This document shows positions 8,410-17,292 of a stretch of DNA of 64,000 nt, piece by piece. Position 1 is the first letter of the stretch. Every line of letters begins with the position of its first letter. Below the pieces are notes generated by a model. That model had not been told where the DNA came from. It saw nothing but the letters and a program-made list of their open reading frames with translations, and ran no database searches. A program made the translations under genes and the position numbers. Source of the DNA: DATKYQ01 sp035528415 (lineage in GTDB: Bacteria > Myxococcota > B64-G9); the NCBI GenBank assembly GCA_035528415.1, contig DATKYQ010000096.1:1-64000 (forward strand). Direction: 5' to 3'.

Positions 8410-11279
8410 GCCACCAACGCCTCATTCAATTCCTGGATGATACCCTTCAACTCTCCGCCGAAAACCTGCGCCGCCTTGCCCAGGCCTCCTTTTTCCACGA
8501 ACGGCGTCAGGTCGAAGGCGTCCAGGTCGATCGCCAGGCTGGTGGCGATGTGGTCGCGGATCATGGCGAGCCACAGCTTCTGATCGTCGGTGAAGCTCCT
8601 GCCACGGGTCTTCTGCTGCGCCATCCAGTTATCGAACCTGGCCTTGACCTGCTCACCATAGGGCACAAGCTCCTCTTCCTGGTGGAGAGCATAGCGGATC
8701 AAGCTGACAATGTCGGTCAATAGCCGCTGGGCGTTCGCGCCCCTGACCTTGTCGGCGTGCAGCGTCTCGTAGGCCCGCCACAGGCGCTCCGGGGTCCACT
8801 GGCGCGGCGGGGCCTTGATGGCCTCGGCCAGGGCCTTGATGTCCTCGAAACGCAGCCGCTCGCGGTAGGGCACCGAAAAGAAGAACTGTAGCGCGTCTAT
8901 CTCGTCCCTGTTCTCATTCAGGAACTTCTCGAAGGAATCCACAAGGGCCTTGGCCTTCTCCTTGGCCTCCTGTGAAAAACCGGTCTCCTCCTCGACGACT
9001 TCATCGATGCTCACGTTGTCGATGACCTGCTCACAAGCCTGCTTGGTCTCGATCAGCAGTTTGCGAAGCTCGGGTTTGGTGGCCAACGGCTCAAGCGACT
9101 CTTTGATCAGCTTCTCTGTGGCCTTGGCAACCTGCTCTTCGCTTGGCTCCTGGTCGTTATGGAGCTTGAACTCCTGCCTGGCCGCCGCTACCTGCCTGTC
9201 GGCGTTCAGCGATTCTATCATCCCGTGGACGAGCCCCTTGAGAGGCAAGCCGCCGGAGACTTCCTCGATCTTCTTGCTGACATCCGGGTCGCATTGCTTG
9301 TCGAGGCGTGCCAGCCGGCTCGCCAGCGATGAGATCATGTCCTGGTCACAACCTCCGAGAGCAACGTGCTCCAGGAGCGTATTGAACGAGACCGTCTTCT
9401 TGCGCTCCAGAGGTTTGGTGTCGGTAAGCTCCTGGTCCACCACCCCCACGCAGTCCACGATCACGAAGTGGGTCTTGGCGCGGGCGTCCGGGGTGACGGC
9501 CTGGAGATCGGTCTGATCGATGACACGAACGCCCCGGCCCTTCATCTGCTCGAAGAGCACGCGGGACTTGACCACCCGCATGAACATCACCACTTCGACG
9601 GGCTTGATGTCCGTCCCGGTGGCCACCATGTCCACGGTTACCGCTATGCGCGGGTAGTAGCTGTTGCGAAAGTCCTGGATCAGGTCCTTTGGTTTCTTGC
9701 CGGTGGTCTTGTAAGTGATCTTCTGGCAGAAGTCGTTGCCCTCGTCGAACTCCTTCCGGATGATGTCGACTATGTCCTCGGCGTGAGAGTCGTCCTTGGC
9801 GAAAATCAGCGTCTTGGGCACGTGCTTTCTACCGGGGAAGATCTCGGTGCGCAGCCGGTCACGGAAGGCGCGGACCATGGTGCGGATCTGATCCTTGGCC
9901 ACTACCTTGCGGTCGAGATCCTCGGCCCCGTAGATCAGGTCCTCGTCCGGGTTCTCCCAGCGGACCTTCCTGGTCTGCCGTTCCCGGTAGCCCAGCACGG
10001 TGGCCGGACCGGCCTCGACCCTGGACCCGCCCTTGGTGATCTTGGTCCGGATCTTGTACAGCTCGAAGTCCACGTTCACCCCGTCGGCCACGGCCTCTTC
10101 GTGCGCGTACTCCATGACCAGGTTCTTGTTGAAATAGCCGTAAGTGTGTTTTGCAGGGGTGGCGGTCAATCCGATGATGTGGGCGTCGAAATATTCCAAG
10201 ACCTGACCGAAGACCGAATAAATGCTCCTGTGGCACTCGTCCGCAACGATGATGTCGAAGAACTCGGGCGGCAGCCCGGGGTTGTACTCGACCGTCACCG
10301 GCTGGGTCGACGCCCGGCCGGCAACATCGAACTGGGAGCCCTCTTCCAACTCGGCGTCGAACTCCTCTTCGCCCCGGAGCATGGAGTACAACCGCTGAAT
10401 TGTGGAGATGACAACCTTGGAGGCCGAACCGATCTTGTTCGAAGTCAGGAGTTGCACATTGTAGAGCTCCTCCAACTTGCGCCGGTCGTCCGGCGTGCGG
10501 TAGCTCTTGAACTCCTTCTCGGCTTGTTCGCCCAGGTTTTTCCTGTCCACCAGAAACAAGACCCGCCGGGCCCCTCCGAACTTGATCAGCCGGTACAGGC
10601 AACAGATCGCGGTGATGGTCTTCCCCGATCCGGTGGCCATCTGGACCAGCGCCTTCGGCCGGTCCTGCTTCAGCGAGTGCTCCAGGTTGGTGATCGCCCT
10701 GAGCTGATTGGGCCACAGGCCGGGGATCTCCACCGACGGAAGCGTTTGCAGGCGGGAGCGCAGGCTGGATGGCCTGGTCTTGTCCGCCGAGGTGTAGAGC
10801 CCGCCCTCCGGATGCAGGGACTTCACCCAGTCGTCCAGGGTGTCCGCCTGTAGCCACTCGGCCAATGTCTCCGGCCGGTGGACGTTGAAGATCCTGCGGC
10901 TGCGCGGCTTGGGATCCAGCAGGTTGGTGAAGCGGGTGACCACGCCGGTGCTGATGTAGAAAAACGGCAAGGGCCGGAGTGGAACTTGTAGCGTGTCCGG
11001 CACACCGTCAGCGTATTTCTGAGCCTGTGGCTCTACACCGCTGAGGGTATGCCCTTCAGGTTTCGCTTCGAGCACGCCCACTGCCTTCCCGTCCACGAAC
11101 AGAAGGTAGTCGGCGATACCATGACCCGAGGCCAGCCTGAACTCCCGTATGGCAACGCCACGGCCTGCGCTCAGGTTGATCTGGTCGCGGTCCTGGACAA
11201 CCCAGCCGGCGTCTTCCAGCGCCGCGTCGATGTTCTCCCGGGCCTTGGCCTCGGGTCCGCTAGTTGAAGGTGGTACGAT
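8406..11279 (-). CDS. hsdR: Type I restriction enzyme motor/nuclease subunit HsdR with apparent ATC start
   Basis: HsdR translocates and cuts DNA lacking the system's methylation. The 957-codon frame opens with a nuclease domain: Asp57 in GIADYLLF, and Glu71 and Lys73 in GVLEAKPEG. The SF2 helicase motor follows, with Walker A ATGSGKT (215-221), DECH in VADECHRS, GLTATP, and GRGVRVID. The C-terminal helical domain ends QELNEALVA. No ATG, GTG or TTG exists in frame before GTG 11096, which would remove Asp57. An in-frame TAG lies only a few codons above 11279. ATC at 11279 has AAGGGGG 8 nt upstream and a promoter just before it. It is either a non-canonical or a mutated start. First gene of the operon. 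Confidence 0.9.
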   Translation of the reverse strand: MVPPSTSGPEAKARENIDAALEDAGWVVQDRDQINLSAGRGVAIREFRLASGHGIADYLLFVDGKAVGVLEAKPEGHTLSGVEPQAQKYADGVPDTLQVPLRPLPFFYISTGVVTRFTNLLDPKPRSRRIFNVHRPETLAEWLQADTLDDWVKSLHPEGGLYTSADKTRPSSLRSRLQTLPSVEIPGLWPNQLRAITNLEHSLKQDRPKALVQMATGSGKTITAICCLYRLIKFGGARRVLFLVDRKNLGEQAEKEFKSYRTPDDRRKLEELYNVQLLTSNKIGSASKVVISTIQRLYSMLRGEEEFDAELEEGSQFDVAGRASTQPVTVEYNPGLPPEFFDIIVADECHRSIYSVFGQVLEYFDAHIIGLTATPAKHTYGYFNKNLVMEYAHEEAVADGVNVDFELYKIRTKITKGGSRVEAGPATVLGYRERQTRKVRWENPDEDLIYGAEDLDRKVVAKDQIRTMVRAFRDRLRTEIFPGRKHVPKTLIFAKDDSHAEDIVDIIRKEFDEGNDFCQKITYKTTGKKPKDLIQDFRNSYYPRIAVTVDMVATGTDIKPVEVVMFMRVVKSRVLFEQMKGRGVRVIDQTDLQAVTPDARAKTHFVIVDCVGVVDQELTDTKPLERKKTVSFNTLLEHVALGGCDQDMISSLASRLARLDKQCDPDVSKKIEEVSGGLPLKGLVHGMIESLNADRQVAAARQEFKLHNDQEPSEEQVAKATEKLIKESLEPLATKPELRKLLIETKQACEQVIDNVSIDEVVEEETGFSQEAKEKAKALVDSFEKFLNENRDEIDALQFFFSVPYRERLRFEDIKALAEAIKAPPRQWTPERLWRAYETLHADKVRGANAQRLLTDIVSLIRYALHQEEELVPYGEQVKARFDNWMAQQKTRGRSFTDDQKLWLAMIRDHIATSLAIDLDAFDLTPFVEKGGLGKAAQVFGGELKGIIQELNEALVA

Positions 11280-11308
11280 TGCTTTCGCCCCCTTTTTCGA
11301 TCGCTACC

Positions 11309-11337
11309 GTTGTACTCGCATGCAATTCTTTTGGCAA
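11309..11337 (-). promoter_or_regulatory. Promoter of the type I RM operon
   Basis: On the minus strand, -35 TTGCCA (11332-11337) and -10 TACAAC (11309-11314) are separated by exactly 17 bp. Transcription would begin near 11302, giving a leader of about 23 nt that contains AAGGGGG (11288-11294) and then the ATC at 11279. This makes upstream reading frames (for example ATG at 11356) unlikely hsdR starts. Confidence 0.6.
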
Positions 11338-11403
11338 GGATCGACATCGGACCCATGGCATGACTGAGGATTCCTGGTCAGATCAGGCGGAGGAGTCAAC
11401 CAG

Positions 11404-11550
11404 CTAATCGTGACGTTTGAAATTCTTCCACTCTTCTTCACTCAACTCAAGATCCAGATACCTTCTCTTGAACTCGGCGATCCATCTTGTCGAAAATTCC
11501 TTGGTGTAAGCATGCGTCTGTTCAACAATGGCCTTGCTATATTTCCCCAC
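11404..11550 (-). CDS. Short frame or gene remnant between the TonB receptor and the RM operon
   Basis: A 48-codon frame can start at GTG 11550, inside the end of the TonB-receptor gene, and stops at TAG 11404-11406. Its second half (RWIAEFKRRYLDLELSEEEW) looks like real protein rather than random reading. No Shine-Dalgarno is obvious and no family was recognised. It could be the 3' end of a gene truncated when the defence island joined the chromosome here, or a small independent gene. Confidence 0.35.
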   Translation of the reverse strand: MGKYSKAIVEQTHAYTKEFSTRWIAEFKRRYLDLELSEEEWKNFKRHD

Positions 11551-13600
11551 GCACAAAGAGCAACATCAGCCGCCCCAGCGTCTGCCCTCCGACGGGCACT
11601 CCGTCGAAGCGAGTGACGCCGGTCAGGTCTCGCCAGGACGCGTTGAGCAGGTCAAGGGCCCGCACGCCGGCCTCCACCCAACCGTCTCCTACACCCAGCC
11701 TATAAGAAACATAGGCGCCCAGCATGGCCTTTACCGGCTCGGCCACCAGGATCTGTTTGCCGAACAGGCCGCCGTCTGCCGCCCACGGCTCGCGGAATCC
11801 CGAGCGCAGGTGGACCGCTGCGCCCAGGCGCAGACCGCTTTGGAAAAAATAGGAGCAGGCGACGTTGAAAAGATGCGCCGGCTCCCAGGGTACGCGATCG
11901 CCCTTGCCGTAAAGATCCGTGAAAGTCTCGTTCACGTACCAGCTATAGCGATAGGTGTAGTTCGCGCTCAGGCGCAGCGCCTTGTGCCGAGTGTAAACCA
12001 GCGACACGGAACCGCCGGCCGAATTTACGCTCAGACCGTTGTTCTCGAATCGGAACCAGCTTTGATAGAGATCTGGAACCCCCAGCGCCCCCTCGACGAT
12101 ATTGTAGGTGAAGGCGATCATGTCCCGGTACCAGTTGAAGAAGGCGTCCGACTCGATTGTCAGATCGCCATCCAAGAACCGCCCGCGATAGCCGACCTCG
12201 AGCGAGGTCACTTCCTCGTTGCCCAGATCCTCGTTGCCGATGCTGCGGCGCATGAAATCGGTCACCTCTGGAAAACCGCTCGCGGGTAAGACATTCGTAA
12301 GATGCACCGAGGTGTTGAAGAAGGACGGCTTGCGAAAGGCCCGTCCGAAGGCCAGGCGTAAGGCCTGGGTTTCGCCGGCCCGACAGACGATAGCGGCCCG
12401 GGGGCTTAGGGTAAGCGGCGTGATCGAGTTGTAGTCAAGGCGCAAACCGGCCAGCAACGACAACCGATCCCACAGGCGTTGCTCGTCTTGAATGAAGGCG
12501 CCCAGTCGATGCTGGAAGACGGTCTCCGGGTCGTTGCCATCCATGAACATGCTCAGAAAGCGGTAGTCGACACCCCCGATCAGCAAGTTGCCCGCGAACA
12601 ACTCTTGGTTTATCTGTAAATCGGTGTCCAGCGCCTGGTTGAGCATGTACATCGAACTGGGCACTGTGCCGAGCTTGGTATCTCCGTACTGTAGCGGCAT
12701 GTCGAACGTCATCTCAAATCTGAACATCTGGTACCAGACGTGGGCCCGCAGCCAGTCACTCTCGTGACTCACCATCGCCCGAATGGTCTTGAGATCCTGT
12801 AATTCAGCTGGAGACAGGCTGATGGAGACACTGCCAGAGCCGTCCATGTATGAAAGATCCACTCGCGAGGTCGAAGAACCCCAGTCGCGGGCGACACGCA
12901 GCCCTACCCAGTCGACCTCGCGTTTGCTCGAATCCCGGACGTCGAACGAGTCGGCCGCTTCTCTGCCGGCATTCAGGCGCAGGCTCCAGGCGCCGATGAC
13001 GCGGTTTACGGCAAGATCCAGGCTGGCGCGGCCGTGCTGGCCGGCTCCTAAAAAAATCCGGGCGCTGTTTCTATCCTCGCTGCGCGTAGTGACGTTGACC
13101 ACCAGCGAGTGGGCATTGGCGCCATAGAGCGCGGATCCCGGCCCGCGGATGACCTCGATACGCTCGATATCTTCGAGATGGACCGCCATTGCACACCAGA
13201 AAGGCATGCCGAAGGCCTCGACGTTGTCCTCGCGCCCGTCTACCAGCAGCAGTACCTTGTCGCCGATCTCAGAGGCCAGCGCCCGGGCGCCGACCGAGTG
13301 GTGCATCGGCTTCATCCGGCGGACCTCGATCTCCGGAACCTGGCGCAGCAGGCAGGTGATGTTGGTGCAGTGAGTGTTCTCGATCTGCTCGCGGGTAATG
13401 ACGGTCACGGTGGACGGGGAGTCGCTGATCTTCTGCTCGTGCTTGGCGGCGCTGTAGACGGTCTCGTCCTCCTCGAGCAGGGCGAACTCGTCCTCGAGGC
13501 CTTCGTCATCCTCATCCTGCGCGCGCACCTGCCCGGGAGCCAACAACAAGCCGCAGCAGGCCAGCACAACCGGGAGTACTTTTCTCATCGCAGAAGGCAT
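11537..13600 (-). CDS. TonB-dependent outer-membrane receptor (paralogue A)
   Basis: This 687-residue receptor imports a ligand across the outer membrane using TonB energy. The ATG at 13600 has GGAGAAG upstream and gives a good signal peptide ending at VRAQ. The mature N-terminus is very acidic and carries GLEDEFALLEE, which may serve as the TonB box. The plug follows (STVTVITREQIE, RIEVIRGPGSALYGANA), then a beta-barrel to the C-terminus. The plug holds an unusual Cys pair (THCTNITC). It is divergent from a paralogue with the same acidic motif. The ligand cannot be told from sequence. Confidence 0.85.
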   Translation of the reverse strand: MPSAMRKVLPVVLACCGLLLAPGQVRAQDEDDEGLEDEFALLEEDETVYSAAKHEQKISDSPSTVTVITREQIENTHCTNITCLLRQVPEIEVRRMKPMHHSVGARALASEIGDKVLLLVDGREDNVEAFGMPFWCAMAVHLEDIERIEVIRGPGSALYGANAHSLVVNVTTRSEDRNSARIFLGAGQHGRASLDLAVNRVIGAWSLRLNAGREAADSFDVRDSSKREVDWVGLRVARDWGSSTSRVDLSYMDGSGSVSISLSPAELQDLKTIRAMVSHESDWLRAHVWYQMFRFEMTFDMPLQYGDTKLGTVPSSMYMLNQALDTDLQINQELFAGNLLIGGVDYRFLSMFMDGNDPETVFQHRLGAFIQDEQRLWDRLSLLAGLRLDYNSITPLTLSPRAAIVCRAGETQALRLAFGRAFRKPSFFNTSVHLTNVLPASGFPEVTDFMRRSIGNEDLGNEEVTSLEVGYRGRFLDGDLTIESDAFFNWYRDMIAFTYNIVEGALGVPDLYQSWFRFENNGLSVNSAGGSVSLVYTRHKALRLSANYTYRYSWYVNETFTDLYGKGDRVPWEPAHLFNVACSYFFQSGLRLGAAVHLRSGFREPWAADGGLFGKQILVAEPVKAMLGAYVSYRLGVGDGWVEAGVRALDLLNASWRDLTGVTRFDGVPVGGQTLGRLMLLFVRGEI

Positions 13601-13697
13601 CGACTTCTCCGCCCGGCGATGGTAGCGCATTTTCTCAGGGCGGTCCAAGAAATGGTTTCTTGCCCCCGGCCTGGATGTATGTAATTGATGTTCCAGA

Positions 13698-15794
13698 TTG
13701 GCCAGCACGCTCAGAAACGTGGTCCTGGCGGGACTGATGCTCCTGCCCCTGCAGGTCCTCGGTCAGGATGACGACGGCCTCGAGGACGAGTTCGCCCTGC
13801 TCGAAGAAGAGATCAAGGCCGACGAGGTCGAGTCGGCCTCCAAGCACCGCCAGTCGATCTTCTGGAGCCCGTCGGCCATTACCGTCTTCACCCGCGAAGA
13901 TATTCTGGCCTCCGGGGCGACAAACCTGCCCGATCTGCTGAGAAGGGTGCCCGGCTTCGACGTCTACGAACTGAAGCCGTCTTTCCCGCTGGTCGGCGCG
14001 CGGGCGCTTACCGATCACGCCAACAACCTGGTGCTGGTGCTGGTCGACGGCCGCGAGGCCTTGATCGAGCTGGCCGGTTTTCCGATCTGGGCGGCCATGA
14101 CCATCGACATCGAGGAGATCGAACGCATCGAGGTCATCCGCGGCCCGGGCTCGACGCTCTACGGCGCCAACGCCTTCGCCGCGGTGGTCAACATCACGAC
14201 CATGGCCGAGCAGCCGCGCCGACTAACGGGAAATGCCTATCTCACCGGCGGCCAGCAAGGCACCTATCGGCTGTTCGGCCGGGCCGGGGGTTCATGGCAG
14301 GCCGGCAACGGTGTCTTGTCTATGAGCGCCAGTCTGGGCAAGGGGGCGACCGGCAGCGCGTCCGATCGTGAAGATCCCATGGTGCAGTCGAGGACTCGCT
14401 TCCATTCCTTCGTTCGCTACCAGCAGGGGCACGACCTGGACGTCTCGCTTCACGGCGGGGTGCTCGAGGGCGAGGGCCCGCTTTACATGATCGTGGGCGA
14501 CTTCTTGGCCAGGGACGTTCTCAACCACTACGCCATGGCCAAGGCGTCCATTGCGCTCGCTGACGGCCTGAAGCTCAAGGTCCAGCTCTACCAGATCCGC
14601 TTTAAAGGCGACTTCCACTACCGCTCGCGTTTCTTCGCCTACAACAGCTGGATCACTGATATTCCCGACTTCGTCATGGACACCAACACCTACGACGGCC
14701 AGTTGCAGGCCGACTGGCAGGCAGCCGCCTGGCTGCACATCGTTGCCGGCGCCAACCTGCGCTACTCCTACATGGATTCCGACAAGGTCATCGCCAACGG
14801 GATCGACGAACTGCGCGGAGCCGTCTTCCTAAACAGCGAGTGGCTCCCGGCAGACAGCCTGCAGCTCACCGGGGGCTTCCGGCTCGACATCAATTCCGAG
14901 ACCGAGCCGGCCTTCAGCCCGCGAATCGCGGCCGTATACAGGCCGTATGCAAACCAAGCATTCCGCCTGGGATACGGATTGGCCTTTCGCAAGCCGTCCT
15001 TCATAGAGAGCCAGATGCACATGCAGGTCGACATCTACAACCCGGCCTTTCCCGAGGTGGTCGACAAGCTCAAGACTTCGGCCGGCAACGAAAATCTGAA
15101 GAACGAGCAAGTCCACTCGATCGAGGCCGGCTGGCGAGGTCGCTTTCTCGACGAGAAGCTGACAGCCTCCGCCGACCTGTTTTACAACTTCTACCTGGAC
15201 ACGGTCTTCTTCGATTCCGAGATGGGTCTCAACCCCCTGAGGCCGGACCTTCCGGACATAGCGAACTCGACTTTCCAGTTCATGAACAACCCGGACCGCA
15301 TCGACGCCTTGGGTGGCGAGGTCGAGCTTTCGATCGTTGCCGCCCAAGATCTTAAGCTGTGGGGCAACCTGGGCCTGAGAAGAGTCGCCTATTCGACCGG
15401 CGCGCGCCTGAAATCCGAGCCCCTGCTGCGCGCCAACCTGGGCATGAGCTACAACTTAGGCTGTGGCCTGGTGGCCGACATTTCGCTGCACTACGTGACC
15501 TCGTACACCGTCAATCTGATGGCGGTAAAGGACGCGTTCGAGAAGGATGCGCAGATCGTGCAGAAACTGGGGAACGACTTTCTCTTGGTCGGCCGGCTAG
15601 GCTACCGCCTGACATGGGAGAACGACAGGACTCTGGAAGCAGGCACAACCGTGCGCGCACCGATCGGGCCGCCTTTTCGCGAGTATGCCGGGCTGCCCAT
15701 ACTCGATCCCGACTCGCACAGCGTCAGCGGCTCGGACTGGGCCGGCGAAAGGCTCGTCAGGCTGGTCACGCTCTACCTGCGCGTGTCGTTCTAG
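13698..15794 (+). CDS. TonB-dependent outer-membrane receptor (paralogue B)
   Basis: This 698-residue receptor has a signal peptide (to LQVLGQ), the acidic segment GLEDEFALLEEE, and a plug with SAITVFTREDIL and RIEVIRGPGSTLYGANAF. A barrel ends in VTLYLRVSF, with the terminal Phe typical of outer-membrane proteins. It is close to the divergent neighbour in the N-terminal half. The frame has a stop just upstream, so the start is TTG 13698 or GTG 13713; TTG gives the better signal sequence. Its stop overlaps that of the convergent larA-like gene. The two receptors share a 97-bp intergenic region and may be co-regulated. Confidence 0.85.
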   Translation: MASTLRNVVLAGLMLLPLQVLGQDDDGLEDEFALLEEEIKADEVESASKHRQSIFWSPSAITVFTREDILASGATNLPDLLRRVPGFDVYELKPSFPLVGARALTDHANNLVLVLVDGREALIELAGFPIWAAMTIDIEEIERIEVIRGPGSTLYGANAFAAVVNITTMAEQPRRLTGNAYLTGGQQGTYRLFGRAGGSWQAGNGVLSMSASLGKGATGSASDREDPMVQSRTRFHSFVRYQQGHDLDVSLHGGVLEGEGPLYMIVGDFLARDVLNHYAMAKASIALADGLKLKVQLYQIRFKGDFHYRSRFFAYNSWITDIPDFVMDTNTYDGQLQADWQAAAWLHIVAGANLRYSYMDSDKVIANGIDELRGAVFLNSEWLPADSLQLTGGFRLDINSETEPAFSPRIAAVYRPYANQAFRLGYGLAFRKPSFIESQMHMQVDIYNPAFPEVVDKLKTSAGNENLKNEQVHSIEAGWRGRFLDEKLTASADLFYNFYLDTVFFDSEMGLNPLRPDLPDIANSTFQFMNNPDRIDALGGEVELSIVAAQDLKLWGNLGLRRVAYSTGARLKSEPLLRANLGMSYNLGCGLVADISLHYVTSYTVNLMAVKDAFEKDAQIVQKLGNDFLLVGRLGYRLTWENDRTLEAGTTVRAPIGPPFREYAGLPILDPDSHSVSGSDWAGERLVRLVTLYLRVSF

Positions 15795-17173
15795 TCCCTG
15801 CTGGTTACACACAGCTTGTTGCCGTGATCGATGACGGTGAACTTGCCGTCAGAGCGCCGCACTCGTTCATCGATCCAGGCCTGGATGTCCGGGGCCGTCT
15901 CGAACCCACCGGGCCCTAGCACGGCGGCCGGAAGCTCGGAGTGCAGGTAGATCTTCACCTGGTCGAGAATCCTCAGCACCCGGTCGGTCTTCCACAGGTA
16001 GAGTTCGAAGTTGTCGGCGATCTCGCGCCGCGCCTCGGCCAGTGGTTTCTTTCGCAGGCGAACCAGATTGTCCCAGAACAGTTCCTTGGCCCGCCGACCG
16101 GGGGCCAGGCCGCGAACGTCGGCATCCAGATCCGGCCGCCCGTCGAGCGGGGCGAGGACCAGGGCTTCGCCTCCGGGCTTGATGGCGCTTTTCAGCGCCA
16201 GGTCGAAGGCATTCTGAGTGCCGTAGAGCGCCTGCGAGGCAGGAGGCCCTCCGGGGGAGATGATCACGTACTTCGCGCGCTCGACCTCGAAAGCCATCAT
16301 GTCATCAACCACTCCGACCATCTTCGACGACAGTTCGGCCGGATCGCCGGCCCGCACCCAGAAGATTTTTCCACCCGCCGAAACCATGTCAAGGCCGAAG
16401 GTAATCACGTCGCCGCGAACCGCCTTGCCGCTCGGCGAGATGACGAAATGCTCCGAAAGAGCGCGAGCCTCGCGGGTATCCTCGCAGACGGGGTTCTTTT
16501 GCCTGGAAGCATCCACCTGCCAGGGACTGCGCCCCGGACCGGAATCGGGGTCGAGCGCCCACTTGTGATTCTGTGTAACCGTCTCTGCCGAAGACAGACC
16601 GGGCAGGAGCTGCTTGTCGATGCAGGAATAACCGTGAAAGTAATGGTGCTTCGACTCGTGGCCGTATATCCGCACGTCGCACTCGAGCAACTTGCGGTTC
16701 ACCAGCAAGCGGGTCCCGCGCCCGGTGACGCCGATGTCCGCAAGATCGCTCTTTTCACAGTCGTGGGGCTCGAAATCGATCTGCAGGTTCAGGCGCCGCC
16801 GCGCGGCCTCCACCCATGCGCCCGCATCCTTGGCGTAGACCGCGGGATCGTGTGTGCCGGTGGCGCACAGCACGGTGATTGATTGCGGCGAGCCGCTTGT
16901 GACCTCGTCCAGCAGGGCATCCAGGATCTCGTGTTGCAGCCCGGCCCGGAACTCGTCCGAAATGACGATACCCACGATGCGGCCGCGGGCCAGTTCGGCA
17001 AGGCGCGGCCGTCCAACGGGCGCGGATAGCGCCCGGCGCAGGATTTCGGGCACGGCGCCCGAACGCGGCTCCGGTTCGCGAGGCCTGATAAGCGGTCCAC
17101 CGATTTTATCACAAGGGATTGTAAACGTTCTTGAGCAGGTGCCGTAACTGAGCTCAAATCGGGAATCAGGCAT
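15791..17173 (-). CDS. LarA-like nickel-dependent racemase/epimerase family protein (DUF2088)
   Basis: This protein of about 460 residues resembles LarA, the lactate racemase using a nickel-pincer nucleotide. Visible signatures are CATGTHDPAVY in the N-terminal half, and the central GHESKHHYFHGYS followed by DKQLLPGL, matching the His/Lys cofactor-binding region HYFxGYSGGxKxxLPG. Related proteins act on many 2-hydroxy acids, so the substrate is open. The ATG at 17173 was chosen because the upstream 21 codons lack family similarity. No larB, larC or larE lies in the window. It is divergent from an NRAMP metal transporter. Confidence 0.8.
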   Translation of the reverse strand: MPDSRFELSYGTCSRTFTIPCDKIGGPLIRPREPEPRSGAVPEILRRALSAPVGRPRLAELARGRIVGIVISDEFRAGLQHEILDALLDEVTSGSPQSITVLCATGTHDPAVYAKDAGAWVEAARRRLNLQIDFEPHDCEKSDLADIGVTGRGTRLLVNRKLLECDVRIYGHESKHHYFHGYSCIDKQLLPGLSSAETVTQNHKWALDPDSGPGRSPWQVDASRQKNPVCEDTREARALSEHFVISPSGKAVRGDVITFGLDMVSAGGKIFWVRAGDPAELSSKMVGVVDDMMAFEVERAKYVIISPGGPPASQALYGTQNAFDLALKSAIKPGGEALVLAPLDGRPDLDADVRGLAPGRRAKELFWDNLVRLRKKPLAEARREIADNFELYLWKTDRVLRILDQVKIYLHSELPAAVLGPGGFETAPDIQAWIDERVRRSDGKFTVIDHGNKLCVTSRD

Positions 17174-17204
17174 ACTATTCTCTGACTCCCCCCAATTACG
17201 CCGT

Positions 17205-17232
17205 ATTTTATCAAGCCGGGCGCGAAAGGCAA
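17205..17232 (-). promoter_or_regulatory. Promoter of the larA-like gene
   Basis: Minus-strand -35 TTGCCT (17227-17232) and -10 TAAAAT (17205-17210) have a 16-bp spacer. They lie about 32 bp upstream of the chosen ATG at 17173, which has GGGGGGAG in between. Confidence 0.45.
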
Positions 17233-17252
17233 GCAATGCTTCGACGAAACAA

Positions 17253-17281
17253 TTGACCTGCCCTGAACCGCAAGTTAGTAA
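17253..17281 (+). promoter_or_regulatory. Promoter of the NRAMP gene, possibly giving a near-leaderless mRNA
   Basis: -35 TTGACC (17253-17258) and -10 TAGTAA (17276-17281) are 17 bp apart. The expected start site (about 17288) is only some 5 nt before the ATG at 17293. No Shine-Dalgarno sequence is visible. Confidence 0.4.
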
Positions 17282-17292
17282 ACTGCTATCTG

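Larger units (their letters stand above)
7762..8471. repeat. Direct repeat of the hsdR 3' end flanking the DUF1016 gene
   Basis: Positions 7762-7831 and 8402-8471 are near-identical direct repeats, with about four differences in the first 67 nt counted by eye. Similarity continues more weakly for another 30 nt. The right copy is the genuine end of hsdR plus its ATGAGCAG junction to DUF1016. The left copy lies between DUF1016 and hsdS and has the same ATGAGCAG junction. DUF1016 is thus bracketed by two copies of the hsdR terminus. Confidence 0.85.

Noticed and set aside
9366..10853. 495-codon plus-strand open frame opposite hsdR
   Set aside because: It is a mirror of the helicase gene in GC-rich DNA, has no family signature, and the opposite strand holds all HsdR motifs.
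8406..11096. GTG at 11096 as the hsdR start
   Set aside because: It would delete the conserved N-terminal 61 residues including nuclease Asp57, and there is no promoter or ribosome site there.
11171..11356. ATG at 11356 as the true hsdR start with a frameshift in the A5G5 tract
   Set aside because: The predicted transcript starts near 11302, downstream of this ATG, and the peptide does not resemble HsdR N-termini.
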